Below, piece after piece: positions 49,013-58,554 of a stretch of DNA of 64,000 nt (positions within the stretch are counted from its first letter, which is position 1; each line of letters opens with the position of its first letter). Under the pieces are notes generated by a model, which had not been told where the DNA came from, ran no database searches, and saw only the letters and a program-made list of their open reading frames with translations. This stretch comes from Loripinus fragilis (taxonomy: Eukaryota; Mollusca; Bivalvia; Lucinida; Lucinidae), in contig OZ026528.1 in NCBI GenBank assembly GCA_964019695.1, positions 58,708,452 to 58,772,451 on the forward strand, read 5' to 3'. A program made the translations under genes and the position numbers.

Positions 49013-49208
49013 TATGGTAAAATTGGGTTAGATGGTGCGACCAGTCTGGAAGACGCATGACAGTTGTACAGCTAGACGAAGATGGACTATTGGACTAAAG
49101 GCACATGGTAGCTATTGCAGTGGATACATTCCCAACTGTACCAGCTTAGTGCCGGGTCTACTCAAGTCACAGACCTATGGAGGAGAGGTATATTCTGATT
49201 TCTCTACA
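49013..49208 (+). repeat. 3' LTR
   Basis: This matches the 5' LTR and ends TTTCTCTACA, followed by the CCAC target duplication at 49209-49212. Confidence 0.9.
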
Positions 49209-49212
49209 CCAC

Positions 49213-49383
49213 CTTTGATCTCGAGATGCTTATGTCTCAACTTGGAATCAGAAATTATTCCAAGTTCAGATATATTCCAAGTTAGACTCTATTGCGTCAT
49301 AGGATATGCCACCTTTGATCTCGAGATGCTTATGTCTCAACTTGGAATCCGAAATTATTCCAAGTTCAGATAGATTCCAAGAT
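49213..49383. repeat. 100-bp tandem duplication at the insertion site
   Basis: CTTTGATCTCGAGATGCTTA occurs at 49213 and 49313. The unit also contains TTAGACTCTATTGCGTCATA, which precedes the 5' LTR. Each unit holds the dyad CTTGGAAT-N8-ATTCCAAG plus a further ATTCCAAG, words that are also central to the satellite monomer. Confidence 0.8.
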
Positions 49384-49899
49384 CAGAGCCAACAGCATAG
49401 CCCAAAATTGAAGAGTGCCAAGCTGCGGACCTCAGCAATGGATGCTCGGGTGATACAGATGTGTTAAGATTAAACCTTAGTCCTAGTGTGCTCGTATGCA
49501 TTCAAATTTGGAGCAGACATAAAAGTACACTAGATGTCCACTGCCTAGTGAACAAAAGTGCACTAGGGAATAAACTCTAAGTGAATATATATATAATGTA
49601 AATAAATAAACGGCATATTATTTATTGTTGCGGTCGGCCATGGCCGGCCGCTTATATAAACTTCAATCAAAACATACATCACATTCAGGTTTTGACCAAA
49701 CCTTTATGCCGTGCTCATGCTATATTTTATTCTATGCCGAACAACGAGTGGGGTACCAAATGTCGTGGGTTTACCTACAGCGCGAAGTAAACTGTCCGTG
49801 AAATCTGTAGGGCTACCTATAGCGCGAGGCAAGCTCGTTTGCGAATTTTATTTTCACAAAGAAGGCGTCAATTTGCCCTGCCGCTTATATAAACTTAAT
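49384..49899. other. No gene; direct repeats
   Basis: CCGCTTATATAAACTT occurs at 49648 and 49882. GGTCGGCCATGGCCGGCCGC near 49631 is GC-rich and palindromic. The ORF at 49711-49908 has no domain. Confidence 0.45.
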
Positions 49900-50062
49900 A
49901 AGTATTAGCTTTTCAAAAAAGCTGGCGAAATTAAAACGTCCAAAAGTCAAAACGTCCTTGATTGGCAAAGAGTGCGAGCGAACTTCACATCAGTAAACGT
50001 ACTTATATGATTGTCATCCACATCTGACCACATAGAATTACTATGAATTCAGGCACTGTCTT

Positions 50063-50764
50063 ATGATGTTCAATGTAGCCAAATGTCACTCTATGAGAGT
50101 GACTCGGCATCAGCATCACAAACAGATTCTCTTTGATTACTCCCTTCACAACCAAACTTTGGAAAACGTTCAGTCAGCAAAATACCTTGGCATAACCATC
50201 TCTGATAATATGGATTGGGGTCAACACATTTCAGAAATTTCTTCCAAAGCAACTAAGACACTTGGTTTCCTTCGCAGGAATTTGGCTTTTGCACCTCGGA
50301 GTACTAAGGAAGTTGCATACAAAACTTTGGTTCGGCCTAAACTAGAGTATGCAGCACCCATTTGGAGCCCTTACTCAAAACTTCAGATTAATCAGGTAGA
50401 GAAAGTTCAGAGGACAGCAGCCCGTTGGACCTGCAGGAGATGGCGTAACACAAGTAGTGTCGGCGAGATGCTTGATGAGCTTGAGTGGCCATCTCTTGAG
50501 GCCCGTAGGGATCAGTCCTCCCTGCTTCTCTTTCATAAGATACATTCTGGTGCTGTGTCTATAGAAAAAGACAAGTACCTGACCCCTGCTCGCAGTTTGA
50601 AATCTACCAGGTCATCACACAGTGCCCAATATTGTAGATACCAGACATACAGTGATGCCCTGAAGAACTCTTTTTTCCCCCGGACTATACCACAGTGGAA
50701 TAGTCTTTCTCCTTCGGCGGTCAATTCCCAGACTGCTGAGGAGTTTAGGGCACTCCTCATTTAG
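50063..50764 (+). pseudogene. C-terminal part of a non-LTR retrotransposon reverse transcriptase
   Basis: The 233-residue open frame begins in the RT thumb-proximal region (FNVAKCHSM). It continues with KYLGITISDNMDW, a KATKTLGFLRRN segment, LVRPKLEYAAPIWSP and VEKVQRTAARW, and ends with the PQWNSLSPSAVNSQTAEEF segment. This order is typical of CR1/L2/Jockey-type ORF2 C-termini. Endonuclease and the catalytic RT motifs are missing, so this is a 5'-truncated copy. About 150 bp of 3' UTR rich in T-runs follows, ending near 50915 with GAAA repeats. The ATG at 50063 is incidental. The frame is still free of stops, so the copy is not very old. Confidence 0.85.
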
Positions 50765-51489
50765 TTAAAAACACAGCCGAAAGATTTTTGTGTTTTTTTG
50801 TTTTGTTTTTGTTTTTTTTTTGTTTTGTTTTTGTTTTTTCTTCAAAATTCCAAAATTGCACTCCCTGGCGTAATGATCAAAATTTGATCGAGCCAGTATT
50901 AAGAGAAAGAAAGAAAGACAAACAGGTTTTATGCCCCCAAAGGGAGGCATCTAGTAATCGAACTGCCTGTCCTTAGTGTTCTAAGTGTTTTAGTGTTCAT
51001 ATCATATCCGGAGTATATCTCCTATATTATTTTAGGTATGAATGCCAAAATTCGTGTCTTAATGCATTTAGAGTCATGGAGCGTCACGCACCTTTACCAC
51101 TGCCGTCAGATCTAGAAAAATCGTGTCATGAGCATGAATCCTAGGAATGCCAAATTTGGCTTGTGAACACATCTTGGGGTCACGGAGTCTGTACATCTAC
51201 AGTTAAGCGACCACTGTGATCTTGATTTTCTGGCATCAGTTTTTAGAAAAATGTGCTGTCTAGTGTTGTCAACTGATTTTCCATAAATGTGTCGCATGCT
51301 AGATACATTACCATAACATACCATGCATAAGCCGGGTGCTTTCAAAAGATTAAGCAACATCCTCGCTGGAAGTATGTGTTAAATGGTAACAAATCACAGT
51401 TCAGATGTTAATAATAAGAGCTTAGAATAGAAGTTCAAAATGGAAGCATGCAGTGGGCAACAATACATACAATGATTGGGCTGTACGAC
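50765..51489. other. 3' UTR of the RT fragment, then no gene
   Basis: T/GTTTT-rich tract at 50788-50840; (GAAA)n tail at about 50900-50917; a GCCCCCAAAGGGAGGC palindrome near 50933-50948. The ORF at 51112-51360 is not supported. Confidence 0.5.
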
Positions 51490-51517
51490 CGCCAGCTTTT
51501 TTGAAAAGCTAATACTT

Positions 51518-51924
51518 GTTTTTTAATAAATATTCAGTTCGCTGAGGCATTTCAGCAGAATCCGCATTATTTGCTACCAAACAGGTCAATGCGCAATTCA
51601 GAGTGTGTGTTTTTAAGTTGCATGTTTGTTTGCTTTCCATAATTTTATTATGCTGCGCATTGAGATCTATTGTTTCTATTATGCGTTCAGTAAATACCAA
51701 AATCTAAGAAATGCATTCAAACTAGGATCTTCTCGTTGGAATTAGCTGTATTCAAAGCAGTCGCAGGGGGTGAAGATTTATTTAAATTTCATTGAGCGGC
51801 TGGCTCTTGTCTTCAATCTTACTGGTATCAGATATAAGTCTACTATTTTGTTGATAACCCTGAACCATTTCAAGCTTATGGTGTGTGTTCTTTTTAATAT
51901 GGGTTGCATATTGTCGCACTTTAT
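51518..51924. other. No gene seen
   Basis: The start of the frame at 51770 lies upstream of the recognisable retroelement homology and is probably not part of it. Confidence 0.4.
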
Positions 51925-52985
51925 TTCAGGTTTCAGAAATAGTAAATTCCCATTTCTTGATGGAGATGTTATTCGCTCTCTTCCCTATGGTGTATATATT
52001 TCTCAGCGTATTCGTTTTGCTAGAGTATGTTCTAATGTTGATGGCTTCGACAGCAGAAACTTATTTTTAACTGCTAAGTTATTAAAACAAGGTTATAGAC
52101 ATCATAACATTCGAAAAGCATTTTCTAAATTCTACCACAGACACTCATAGTTAATTGTTTATGGTGATTTAGTTTATAAATTCAAACGAATTGTTGGAAA
52201 ATCTAATTTCAGTGATCAATTCAAAAAGATTGTAAAACGTTATATAAGGGTTAGATATAACTTGGATATCATGCGACAGTCTGCATGCCTGGTTTTAAAC
52301 CCAATCACGGTTTATAGCTATGGTTTCCTCTTTAATTGCACGACGGTGGGTCAGGCATCAGACTCTATGACGGCTCTGACGTAAAGCTTTAATCGGTGGG
52401 TTGGTGCCTGATGCTTATCTGTAGCTGGACCCACCATGGCTCAACTTGAGGTTTTCTTTAGCTCTGACTATCTGTGAGTCATGAGTCCTTTTCTTTGTTT
52501 CATCATGGTGTGTTAATTTGATTAGAGTGTTTCTCCATGATGATACATTGCAATTAGTTAGAAGGCCTCCATGCGAGCTGAACAATTCTTGTACTTCAAC
52601 AACAACAGAATCTAGGGCGAAGATTTGGTACCAGTAAAATGCATTTGAGCCCCCCCCCCCCCCCACCCCACCCCCCGGTGGCTTAGGCTGCTGTCCGTTC
52701 TAAGGCGATGGTTCTGTTGTTGTTGACTTGTTGTTTATTGTTACTCCCATTGTGTGAGTCTGTAATTGTTCTATGTTTTGCTGTACGGTACTTTATGTCC
52801 ATTCTAGTATTGCAATCATCTTGATGGGGAAGAGAGAGCTGGTTGCTTTGCTTAATTTGTGTTCCTGGTGTCTCGTGATGGTTGAGTGGCTCTTCCTCGC
52901 GGTGCCATGGGGTTGTCTGCGGTTTGTGATTGTAATATTTCCTGATCATAATCACTTACTATTTTTGGCGTATCATTTCAATGTA
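51925..52985 (+). pseudogene. RT-family retroelement, decayed 3' copy (plus strand)
   Basis: The recognisable frame runs from LDGDV and YGVYISQRIRFARVC through KLLKQGYRHHNIRKAFSKF, has an in-frame TAG at 52148-52150, and resumes in the same frame with YGDLVYKFKRIVG to SACLVLNP and FLFNCTTVGQASDSM, stopping at 52384. A one-base frameshift lies near 51950. A long 3' UTR follows (to about 52985), with a C-run at 52650-52677. Homologous copies are 58555-59946 (minus strand) and 25805-26092. I recognise this as the C-terminal part of an RT-type protein common in marine invertebrate genomes but cannot assign its clade. Confidence 0.7.
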
Positions 52986-53043
52986 GGCTTTTGGATTTCT
53001 TTGTTATCCTGTCTACATATAGTTTTCACTCCAGGCTATTTGT

Positions 53044-53190
53044 AATGTCAACGTCCAAGTATTTAAAGGTGGTCTCGGCCTGCAACTGGTGACCATTAAG
53101 CTTGTATGGCAGCATGAAGGGATCTCTAGAGCTGTTTAATCTTATCACACTACATTTGTTTTGGTCCAAGTTGATTCCCATATGTCACAG
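53044..53190 (-). pseudogene. Small non-LTR RT fragment
   Basis: Translated on the minus strand it gives MGINLDQNKCSVIRL, then YKLNGHQL and TFKYLDVDI. This is the same region as the start of the RT fragment at 50063 (N-x-x-KC and KYLG). Both sides are truncated. Confidence 0.65.
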
Positions 53191-53196
53191 TCACAG

Positions 53197-53320
53197 TTAT
53201 TCGACTACAATATCAATTTGACCTTGAAAAATTTGTAACCAAAAATTGAAAATTTATATTTTTCTACCAGATATTTGTACATTTTGGGCAAAAATACTTC
53301 TAAATATTGTAGTCGAATAA
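53197..53320. mobile_element. 124-bp element with 17-bp perfect terminal inverted repeats
   Basis: TTATTCGACTACAATAT at 53197-53213 is the exact reverse complement of 53304-53320. The interior is AT-rich. This is MITE-like. Confidence 0.55.
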
Positions 53321-54270
53321 TTGTAGGTCATGTTCATGCAAATGGTTTTCTCTAAAATTCATCGAGCGTGTCACTGCATTGTTAACGGTATCAAACCAGG
53401 AAGTAACTCTAAAAAGACTGATAAGCATGCTGCCGATTGCTCAAAAGCTGTATGTTGGGGCATAAAGTGATCTATGTGAGATGTATAAGTTGTTCATACA
53501 ACAATGTGGCCAAAAGCATCTGTCTCCTTGACAAAAAAGCAATTCTTGTTTATACAGGAAAATTTTCATGCATTAAGAGCTTTTGAAAGATATATCCCCT
53601 TAAATTTATGAAGATGCTCTGTACTTCTGAAGGATCTGTTTTTCCAGATTATTTGTAAAAGAAATAGTTTAAAAAAAAAGTTGGGTTTAAGATATCCGAG
53701 CTCAATGACAGAACTTTAAGATAGGACTTTTTTGCAGGTCCCTTGTATCAGAGCACTTGAAAGGCATCAAATAGAATAATGAATAAAATATGGGCCTCGA
53801 GGTGAGAAAACCTGTCTTTCCAAGAAAGGGAGATTCAAACCACCCTACTCAGCTACAGAGACTAGCTAAAAAAATTGAAATTTGGCTCATATTTTCCAAT
53901 CTGCGAATCACATAGGCGCTGATCAGACTGCGCGGGTATGCAGGCTGGTCTGTGCTTTTGTTGTTCACAAACCCCTAGAGACAGGTTTTTACACATCAGG
54001 GCCCAAATATAGTCCATTATTGACAGGAAAATATTAGCGATACTTTACATATCTTTCATTGGGGCATTCTAAGAATATAGTGCTGCTATTTGTGACAACA
54101 ACTGCACAGTTCTAGATTAACAGGGACAAGGCAGCAGTAGAAATGAGGCAGTTAGACTGAATGGTAATTTGCATGAATTAGGATAAAATGCATGTAACTT
54201 TGTTAATGTGGAAATTTCTCTGTCAAATAACCAAAACAAGTTCTCCCTGTACATCAATATAAATATGATG
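53321..54270. other. Non-coding with a dispersed repeat
   Basis: 53785-54005 belongs to the dispersed family also seen at 2640-2875 on the other strand (GAGAAAACCTGTCTT, CAGCTACAGAGACTA, GGCGCTGATCAGACTG). No gene. Confidence 0.5.
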
Positions 54271-54276
54271 TTTTCA

Positions 54277-54348
<72 letters not shown>
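54277..54348 (+). repeat. (CTAT)n microsatellite
   Basis: Eighteen uninterrupted CTAT units. The YLSIYLSI peptide read through it is an artefact. Confidence 0.95.
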
Positions 54349-54734
54349 GTGTACTGTGACACCCTCAAGACTGAGTGTTTGCGCAAGGTGTGTGAGGTAG
54401 AAGCAAAAAAGAGGATAGTGAGACCGACGGGGTTCTACAAGGTACATTTATTTTTCAGTTTCTATCAAAAATTGTAATCTAGTTATTTCTTTTATATATG
54501 AGTTTACTGCAATCAAGATACAGGTATTCCATCTCTGTATGGTACACACCAAAGCGTGCCACAGTGAGCCTTGCACTCAGTAGCTATTAGCACCCCAGTG
54601 GTTCAATTTCTTTTGAACTGCTACCCACACAAAACGATATGAGAAAGGTGATAGTATTTGTAAGTTAGTGCGAGAATGGGCTAAGAGGATAAAAAAAGAT
54701 GTTACTTTCTATGGCCATGAATAACTGGCCTTGC

Positions 54735-54830
54735 TCACTTCTCTCTCTTAAAGGAGTCAAGATCATCTATAACAACTACACTTGATGGGAGCCCGTTCCA
54801 TAAAATGAATACCTGGGAAAAATGAATACC
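54735..54830 (-). pseudogene. Extreme C-terminus of a non-LTR RT
   Basis: Minus-strand translation ends ILWNGLPSSVVVIDDLDSFK plus three residues and a TGA at 54735-54737. The WN-x-LP-x-x-V pattern followed by a Phe-Lys is typical of CR1/L2/Jockey C-termini, like PQWNSLSPSAVNS in the copy at 50063-50764. Confidence 0.55.
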
Positions 54831-54995
54831 TGTTAAAGTAAAAAGAAACAACAAAGTTGGTGCATTTTACGAGTGAATCTGATCCTTTGGGGCTATTGGG
54901 TTTTGGTGAAAGTAAAACACCACTAAACATGCCTTCAGATAAGAATGTGTAATGAGCTATTACTTTTCTTATTTCTAAACGAAAGTATATGTTGT

Positions 54996-55310
54996 TTGGG
55001 TTTGTTGCTTTACGTCCCAATCAACAGCTATGATCGTTTTGGGACGGTCATTTCACCTAACCACACATTTTTCCTGGGCAAGCTTGAACAAGCGGTTAAC
55101 CAGTATTTCTCTTCATACTTTTGCTTGTAATTGACAACAACCCTTCTTGAATGAATCGGCGGAAGGGATGAGAATGACCGTAGAAATTATTTCATGATCA
55201 AGATCTGCGAAAGTATGGGACCAGGCAGGGCAGGAACTCGTGACCCTGGATCTGCAGTCAGACATGCATCTGTAGTAGGACACGTTACAGCCTGCGCCAC
55301 GTGGCCCAGT
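54996..55310 (-). mobile_element. SINE family B with target duplication
   Basis: Minus-strand head GGCCACGTGGCGCAGGCTG with degenerate tRNA promoter boxes, a body with GGTTAACCGCTTGTTCAAGC, and a tail with GGGACGTAAAGCAACAAACC. TATATGTTGT flanks it at 54986-54995 and 55320-55329. A truncated relative is at 13250-13490. Confidence 0.7.
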
Positions 55311-55460
55311 CGAAAATAATATATGTTGTGGCCTTATAAAGAAAATTAAGAGGGAGAGTAACAGCTAACATCAAAAGTGTGCACAACTTATTTGGATTTT
55401 TTCTGGTGCTATACATACTTTGTCTACATGAAATCCACAATAAATAGTTAAACTATTTTG

Positions 55461-55920
55461 CCAGTCCATAGTGCTGGACAATGATTATGTCAAACTAGAG
55501 TCCCAGTCGACTTTCATTTGGTTTTCATACCTTCTTTTATCTGAAGTGACAATTAGTTAAACAATCTGAAAAACGAATACTCTACAAATAAAGTGATCAA
55601 ACCTACCAAATTTGAAAAAATACAATTTTGTGATAATTAAGTCTGTTAATGAGTGTTAATAGAAAATGAAACAATCACCGGACCCCTAGCTATCACCAGC
55701 TTTAGTTGTATTCTACTTTTTTTTTATTCAAAACCCGATAGTCCCAAAGGATCAGATTATGAAAACACATTATATTCATAGGTCGAGATAAACAAAATTT
55801 TGAACGTAAAATTGATAATGTATTTTTCTTATCCAGATGAAAGAAGGTATAAAAACAAATCAGAGTCGAATTAGACTAGAGAAAACGCAATCATTGTCTA
55901 GTACTGTTATATGGACTGGT
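55461..55920. mobile_element. 460-bp element with about 85-bp imperfect inverted arms
   Basis: The left arm begins CCAGTCCATAGTGCTGGACA. The right arm, reverse-complemented, begins ACCAGTCCATATAACAGTAC. Both continue through ACAATGATT, CTAGAGT/CTAGTCT, TCGACT and ATACCTTCTTT. The interior contains GATAGTCCCAAAGGATCAGA, an inverted relative of 54876-54900. No ORF. Confidence 0.6.
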
Positions 55921-55927
55921 AGCCCAA

Positions 55928-55952
55928 CCCCCCCCCCCCCCCCCCCCCCCCC
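55928..55952 (+). repeat. Poly-C run
   Basis: About 25 consecutive C residues, followed by an A-rich stretch to about 56010. Confidence 0.9.
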
Positions 55953-56322
55953 GCACCATCCAAAGAAAAAACACTAAAAAATAAAATAGAAAAAAGTGCA
56001 AAGCCCCAGGAAAAAACAGTTTTTACCTCTGCTTTTTTTATTTCTCTTATTATAAGGCTTATATAAATTCAAATACTTGCACAAAACAGTATAAAAAAAG
56101 AAGTGTACTTAAGCAAAACTGTTCATGCCCTATGCCCGCTTACCCAAACAAAAAAACTAAACAAAAAAAACAACGATAAAACAAGCAAAACATTCACTTA
56201 AAGTCTCATATTTTGTAATGTAGTATATTTATTCCATGGTAAAACTTCATGATTTGTATATACATATAATGCTGCAAAAGTATTTGTTTTAGTACCTCTT
56301 TGAGATAACAATATCATTTCTG

Positions 56323-56324
<2 letters not shown>
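55953..56324. other. A-rich, no gene seen
   Basis: A-rich low-complexity sequence without a supported ORF. Confidence 0.5.

Positions 56325-56372
<48 letters not shown>
56325..56372 (+). repeat. (CT)n microsatellite
   Basis: About 24 CT units. Confidence 0.95.
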
Positions 56373-56375
<3 letters not shown>

Positions 56376-57480
56376 ATGTTATACATGAAACTATATATTG
56401 CAGGATTTCTTTGACAAGCAGTGTAGACCCTAATGAGATGCCACATTATTCAGTATCTCTTCGGTGTCTGCATCATTCAAAGTACTTTGAAAAATCAAAC
56501 CTGTTATCTCTTCATTAGTAACCAATTTGAGCAGAATATACTATCCTATCCTTATCAATTGAATGAGCCGATTTCCAATTTAAAGGTTGTTGAATAGTCA
56601 AGTTTCAATAAAACATTCTGCTACCAACCATCAAAGACCCTGACTAGATGCCACATTCTGGTGTGTCTGGTCTGTGTCTGCACCTTTGCCTATGTCTCAT
56701 AATAAGGAAGATATGTTTATATATGGGGTTAATGGTCTATAAACCAAACACACTTTATTCTATCATATGGTTGGAAGATTAATTTCAATTAATGCAAAAA
56801 TGATGTAAATATACGAGCCGGGACATGAGATTTCCAACAATGTGGTATGTGCGACCAGCAAAGCCTCAGATCAGCCTGCGCATACGCACAGTCTAACCAG
56901 AGGATTTGCTAGCCGCTTGAATATTCTATGAATGTTAAGCTACTGACCGAACATCATTTGGGGTTTCTAAGCTTAAAGGGAGGCAGAACAAGCTTATCTG
57001 AGTCTACAATTGTCAAAATACCACATTGTTTGAATAATCACACGTCATGGCTAAATTACCAGTTTATTATTTGTTATCCAATGACTGATTTCAGTCTTAA
57101 ATGCACAAGCACCAAAGATCACTTGTACACAAATTTTAAATTAAGTACAGTCTTAACTACTCTTCTTAAGTGGCTTAATTGGTGTGACGTCATTTCGTCC
57201 CACATGCTGAACAGTCTGCCACTGGCTGCTAGTTCTTGTAAGCAGCTACTTGTTTTTACTAGCCGCAATGATGTGTTGTATAAACTATGCGCTGTTAGCT
57301 TCTTAGACCCTTCATCATTGGCAATTACCACCACTGTTTGGCCTGAAAGTATAGCAGAAGTGATATTCAAAAACAATTTTGCAAATAATTAAACCTTTTC
57401 TCCATAGGCTATTTTAGATCATGACATCCTTCTCTATTTTAGACAACATTGAATTTAAGTTAAGTTTTGAATACTTTTAA
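56373..57480. other. Dispersed repeat and an ORF of uncertain status
   Basis: A plus-strand frame of 154 codons (56928-57392) has no recognisable domain. Its first part overlaps what looks like a dispersed repeat (ACCGAACATCATTTGGGG and AGGGAGGCAGAACAAGC). On the minus strand, 57376-57119 is also open, with a pyrimidine-rich acceptor-like CTTCTGCTATACTTTCAG at about 57341-57358 and a gene-like composition (SGQTVVVIAN, then LQELAASGRLFSMWDE). At most one of these is real. I cannot identify either. Confidence 0.25.
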
Positions 57481-57545
57481 AAATATCATAGAAAATGGAG
57501 TATTTGCTCCAAAAGAGCAAATACCCCATTTTCCATTGATATTTT
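57481..57545. repeat. Near-perfect hairpin
   Basis: Arms 57481-57509 and 57515-57545 (AAATATCA, GAAAATGG and GTATTTGCTC against GAGCAAATAC, CCATTTTC and TGATATTT) leave a five-base loop. Confidence 0.75.
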
Positions 57546-58129
57546 CAAATACATTATATTTCAAAGGCGCCAAAAGGCGTTGTTATATGACTGGAGAGAA
57601 TCCTGTCTCCTGATTGGCCCAATTTGTTTTCATAAATCTCTATGTCTACCTGAAAACTGGTCTGAACTGGCTCAGAAGGTGATATAGGATGAAATCCAGC
57701 TCAAACTAGTTTCCAGAAGTTAATATTTTTGACACTTCTGCAATATCACCCTCTAGAGAGCTAAAAATAGCATGATGAGTATAAAACTAGCATGTGCTGC
57801 ATGAAATTGACATGATTTGCTGTTTCACATCCCAACAGGTAAACTAAAGACTTTCATGAGTTTTAACAACTGTTTTGTTATGTTTTGTTTGTTCATTTAT
57901 CTTTGTTTGAATAAACAAAAATGTAAAAAAAGTTTTTTGATTAAATTTTACATTCCACATTCAGAGAATTAATCTACATTTCAAATTGCAAAATACTACA
58001 TTAAAATATTCTAATACAGTTGATAAAACTTTTTAGAAAGTCCTTAGGTTGAAGGTTGACTGCAACAACAAAAGTTAAGTTAAAATAGAAAATTTTCATT
58101 CTAAGTTGAAAAGTCATATAACAAAACAG
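57546..58129. other. Non-coding, possibly the interior of one element
   Basis: GTTATATGACT near 57580 and AGTCATATAAC near 58111 are inverted, so the two neighbouring hairpins may bound one composite element. Confidence 0.3.
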
Positions 58130-58266
58130 TTATTGACTTCAATCTCGGTAGACATAAGGATTTATCTACCCTTAAAAGTGATGTTCACCTGGGCCTAGCG
58201 GCCTCAGTGAATTATCACTTTTTCGGGTAGATAAATCCTTATGTCTACCTCATTGAAGTCAATAAT
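58130..58266. repeat. Long hairpin of a dispersed family
   Basis: Arms 58130-58192 and 58212-58266 share TTATTGACTTCAAT, GTAGACATAAGGATTTATCT and AAAAGTGAT. The loop holds GGGCCTAGCGGCC. One arm matches 7631-7715 and 38695-38785. Confidence 0.7.
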
Positions 58267-58554
58267 TGTATATTATCATGGAGTGAAGGGTAATAGCATT
58301 AAATTACAATACAGCCTACACACTAACACTTAGTTCTTATCACATATGCGTAAAATCACTCAAAAACTTACATATGCAGGCATCTAATGGGACTACATAA
58401 CTAAGCCTTCATCTACGTTAATACCTTTTGAATGCTCAGATGGGACTGCTAATAAGTACCTCTAACATACGTTTCAGGCATACAGTATCAACTTATTTTA
58501 TTATACTTTTCTTTTATTTAGAGGCCTGAACGCTTTCTCTACTATACATTATCA
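58267..58554. other. No gene seen
   Basis: Short AT-rich spacer between the hairpin and the minus-strand retroelement copy. Confidence 0.4.

Larger units (their letters stand above)
44305..49208 (+). mobile_element. Non-autonomous Ty3-type LTR retrotransposon encoding only Gag-protease
   Basis: The 4.9-kb element has 196-bp LTRs, a tRNA primer site, a leader, one long ORF (45170-48475), about 540 bp of 3' sequence, a purine-rich tract and a 4-bp target duplication. The two LTRs differ at about six positions, so insertion is fairly recent in relative terms. No RT, RNase H or integrase is encoded in any frame. Protease and linker resemble Ty3/gypsy elements (family knowledge), so an autonomous relative probably supplies the missing enzymes. 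It lies about 20 bp beyond the end of the outer right arm. Confidence 0.9.
49900..51517. mobile_element. Segment bounded by a 28-bp perfect inverted repeat
   Basis: The sequence at 49900-49927, starting AAGTATTAGCTTTTC, is the exact reverse complement of 51490-51517. The interior holds a non-LTR RT fragment and noncoding DNA. It could be a non-autonomous DNA transposon into which the retroelement inserted. No target duplication was obvious. Confidence 0.5.

Noticed and set aside
48778..49020. 80-codon ORF after the Gag-protease stop as a possible RT or integrase remnant
   Set aside because: No RT, RNase H or integrase motif is visible and it runs into the 3' LTR.
54208..54477. 89-codon ORF with a YLSI repeat
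   Set aside because: It is read through a (CTAT)n microsatellite.
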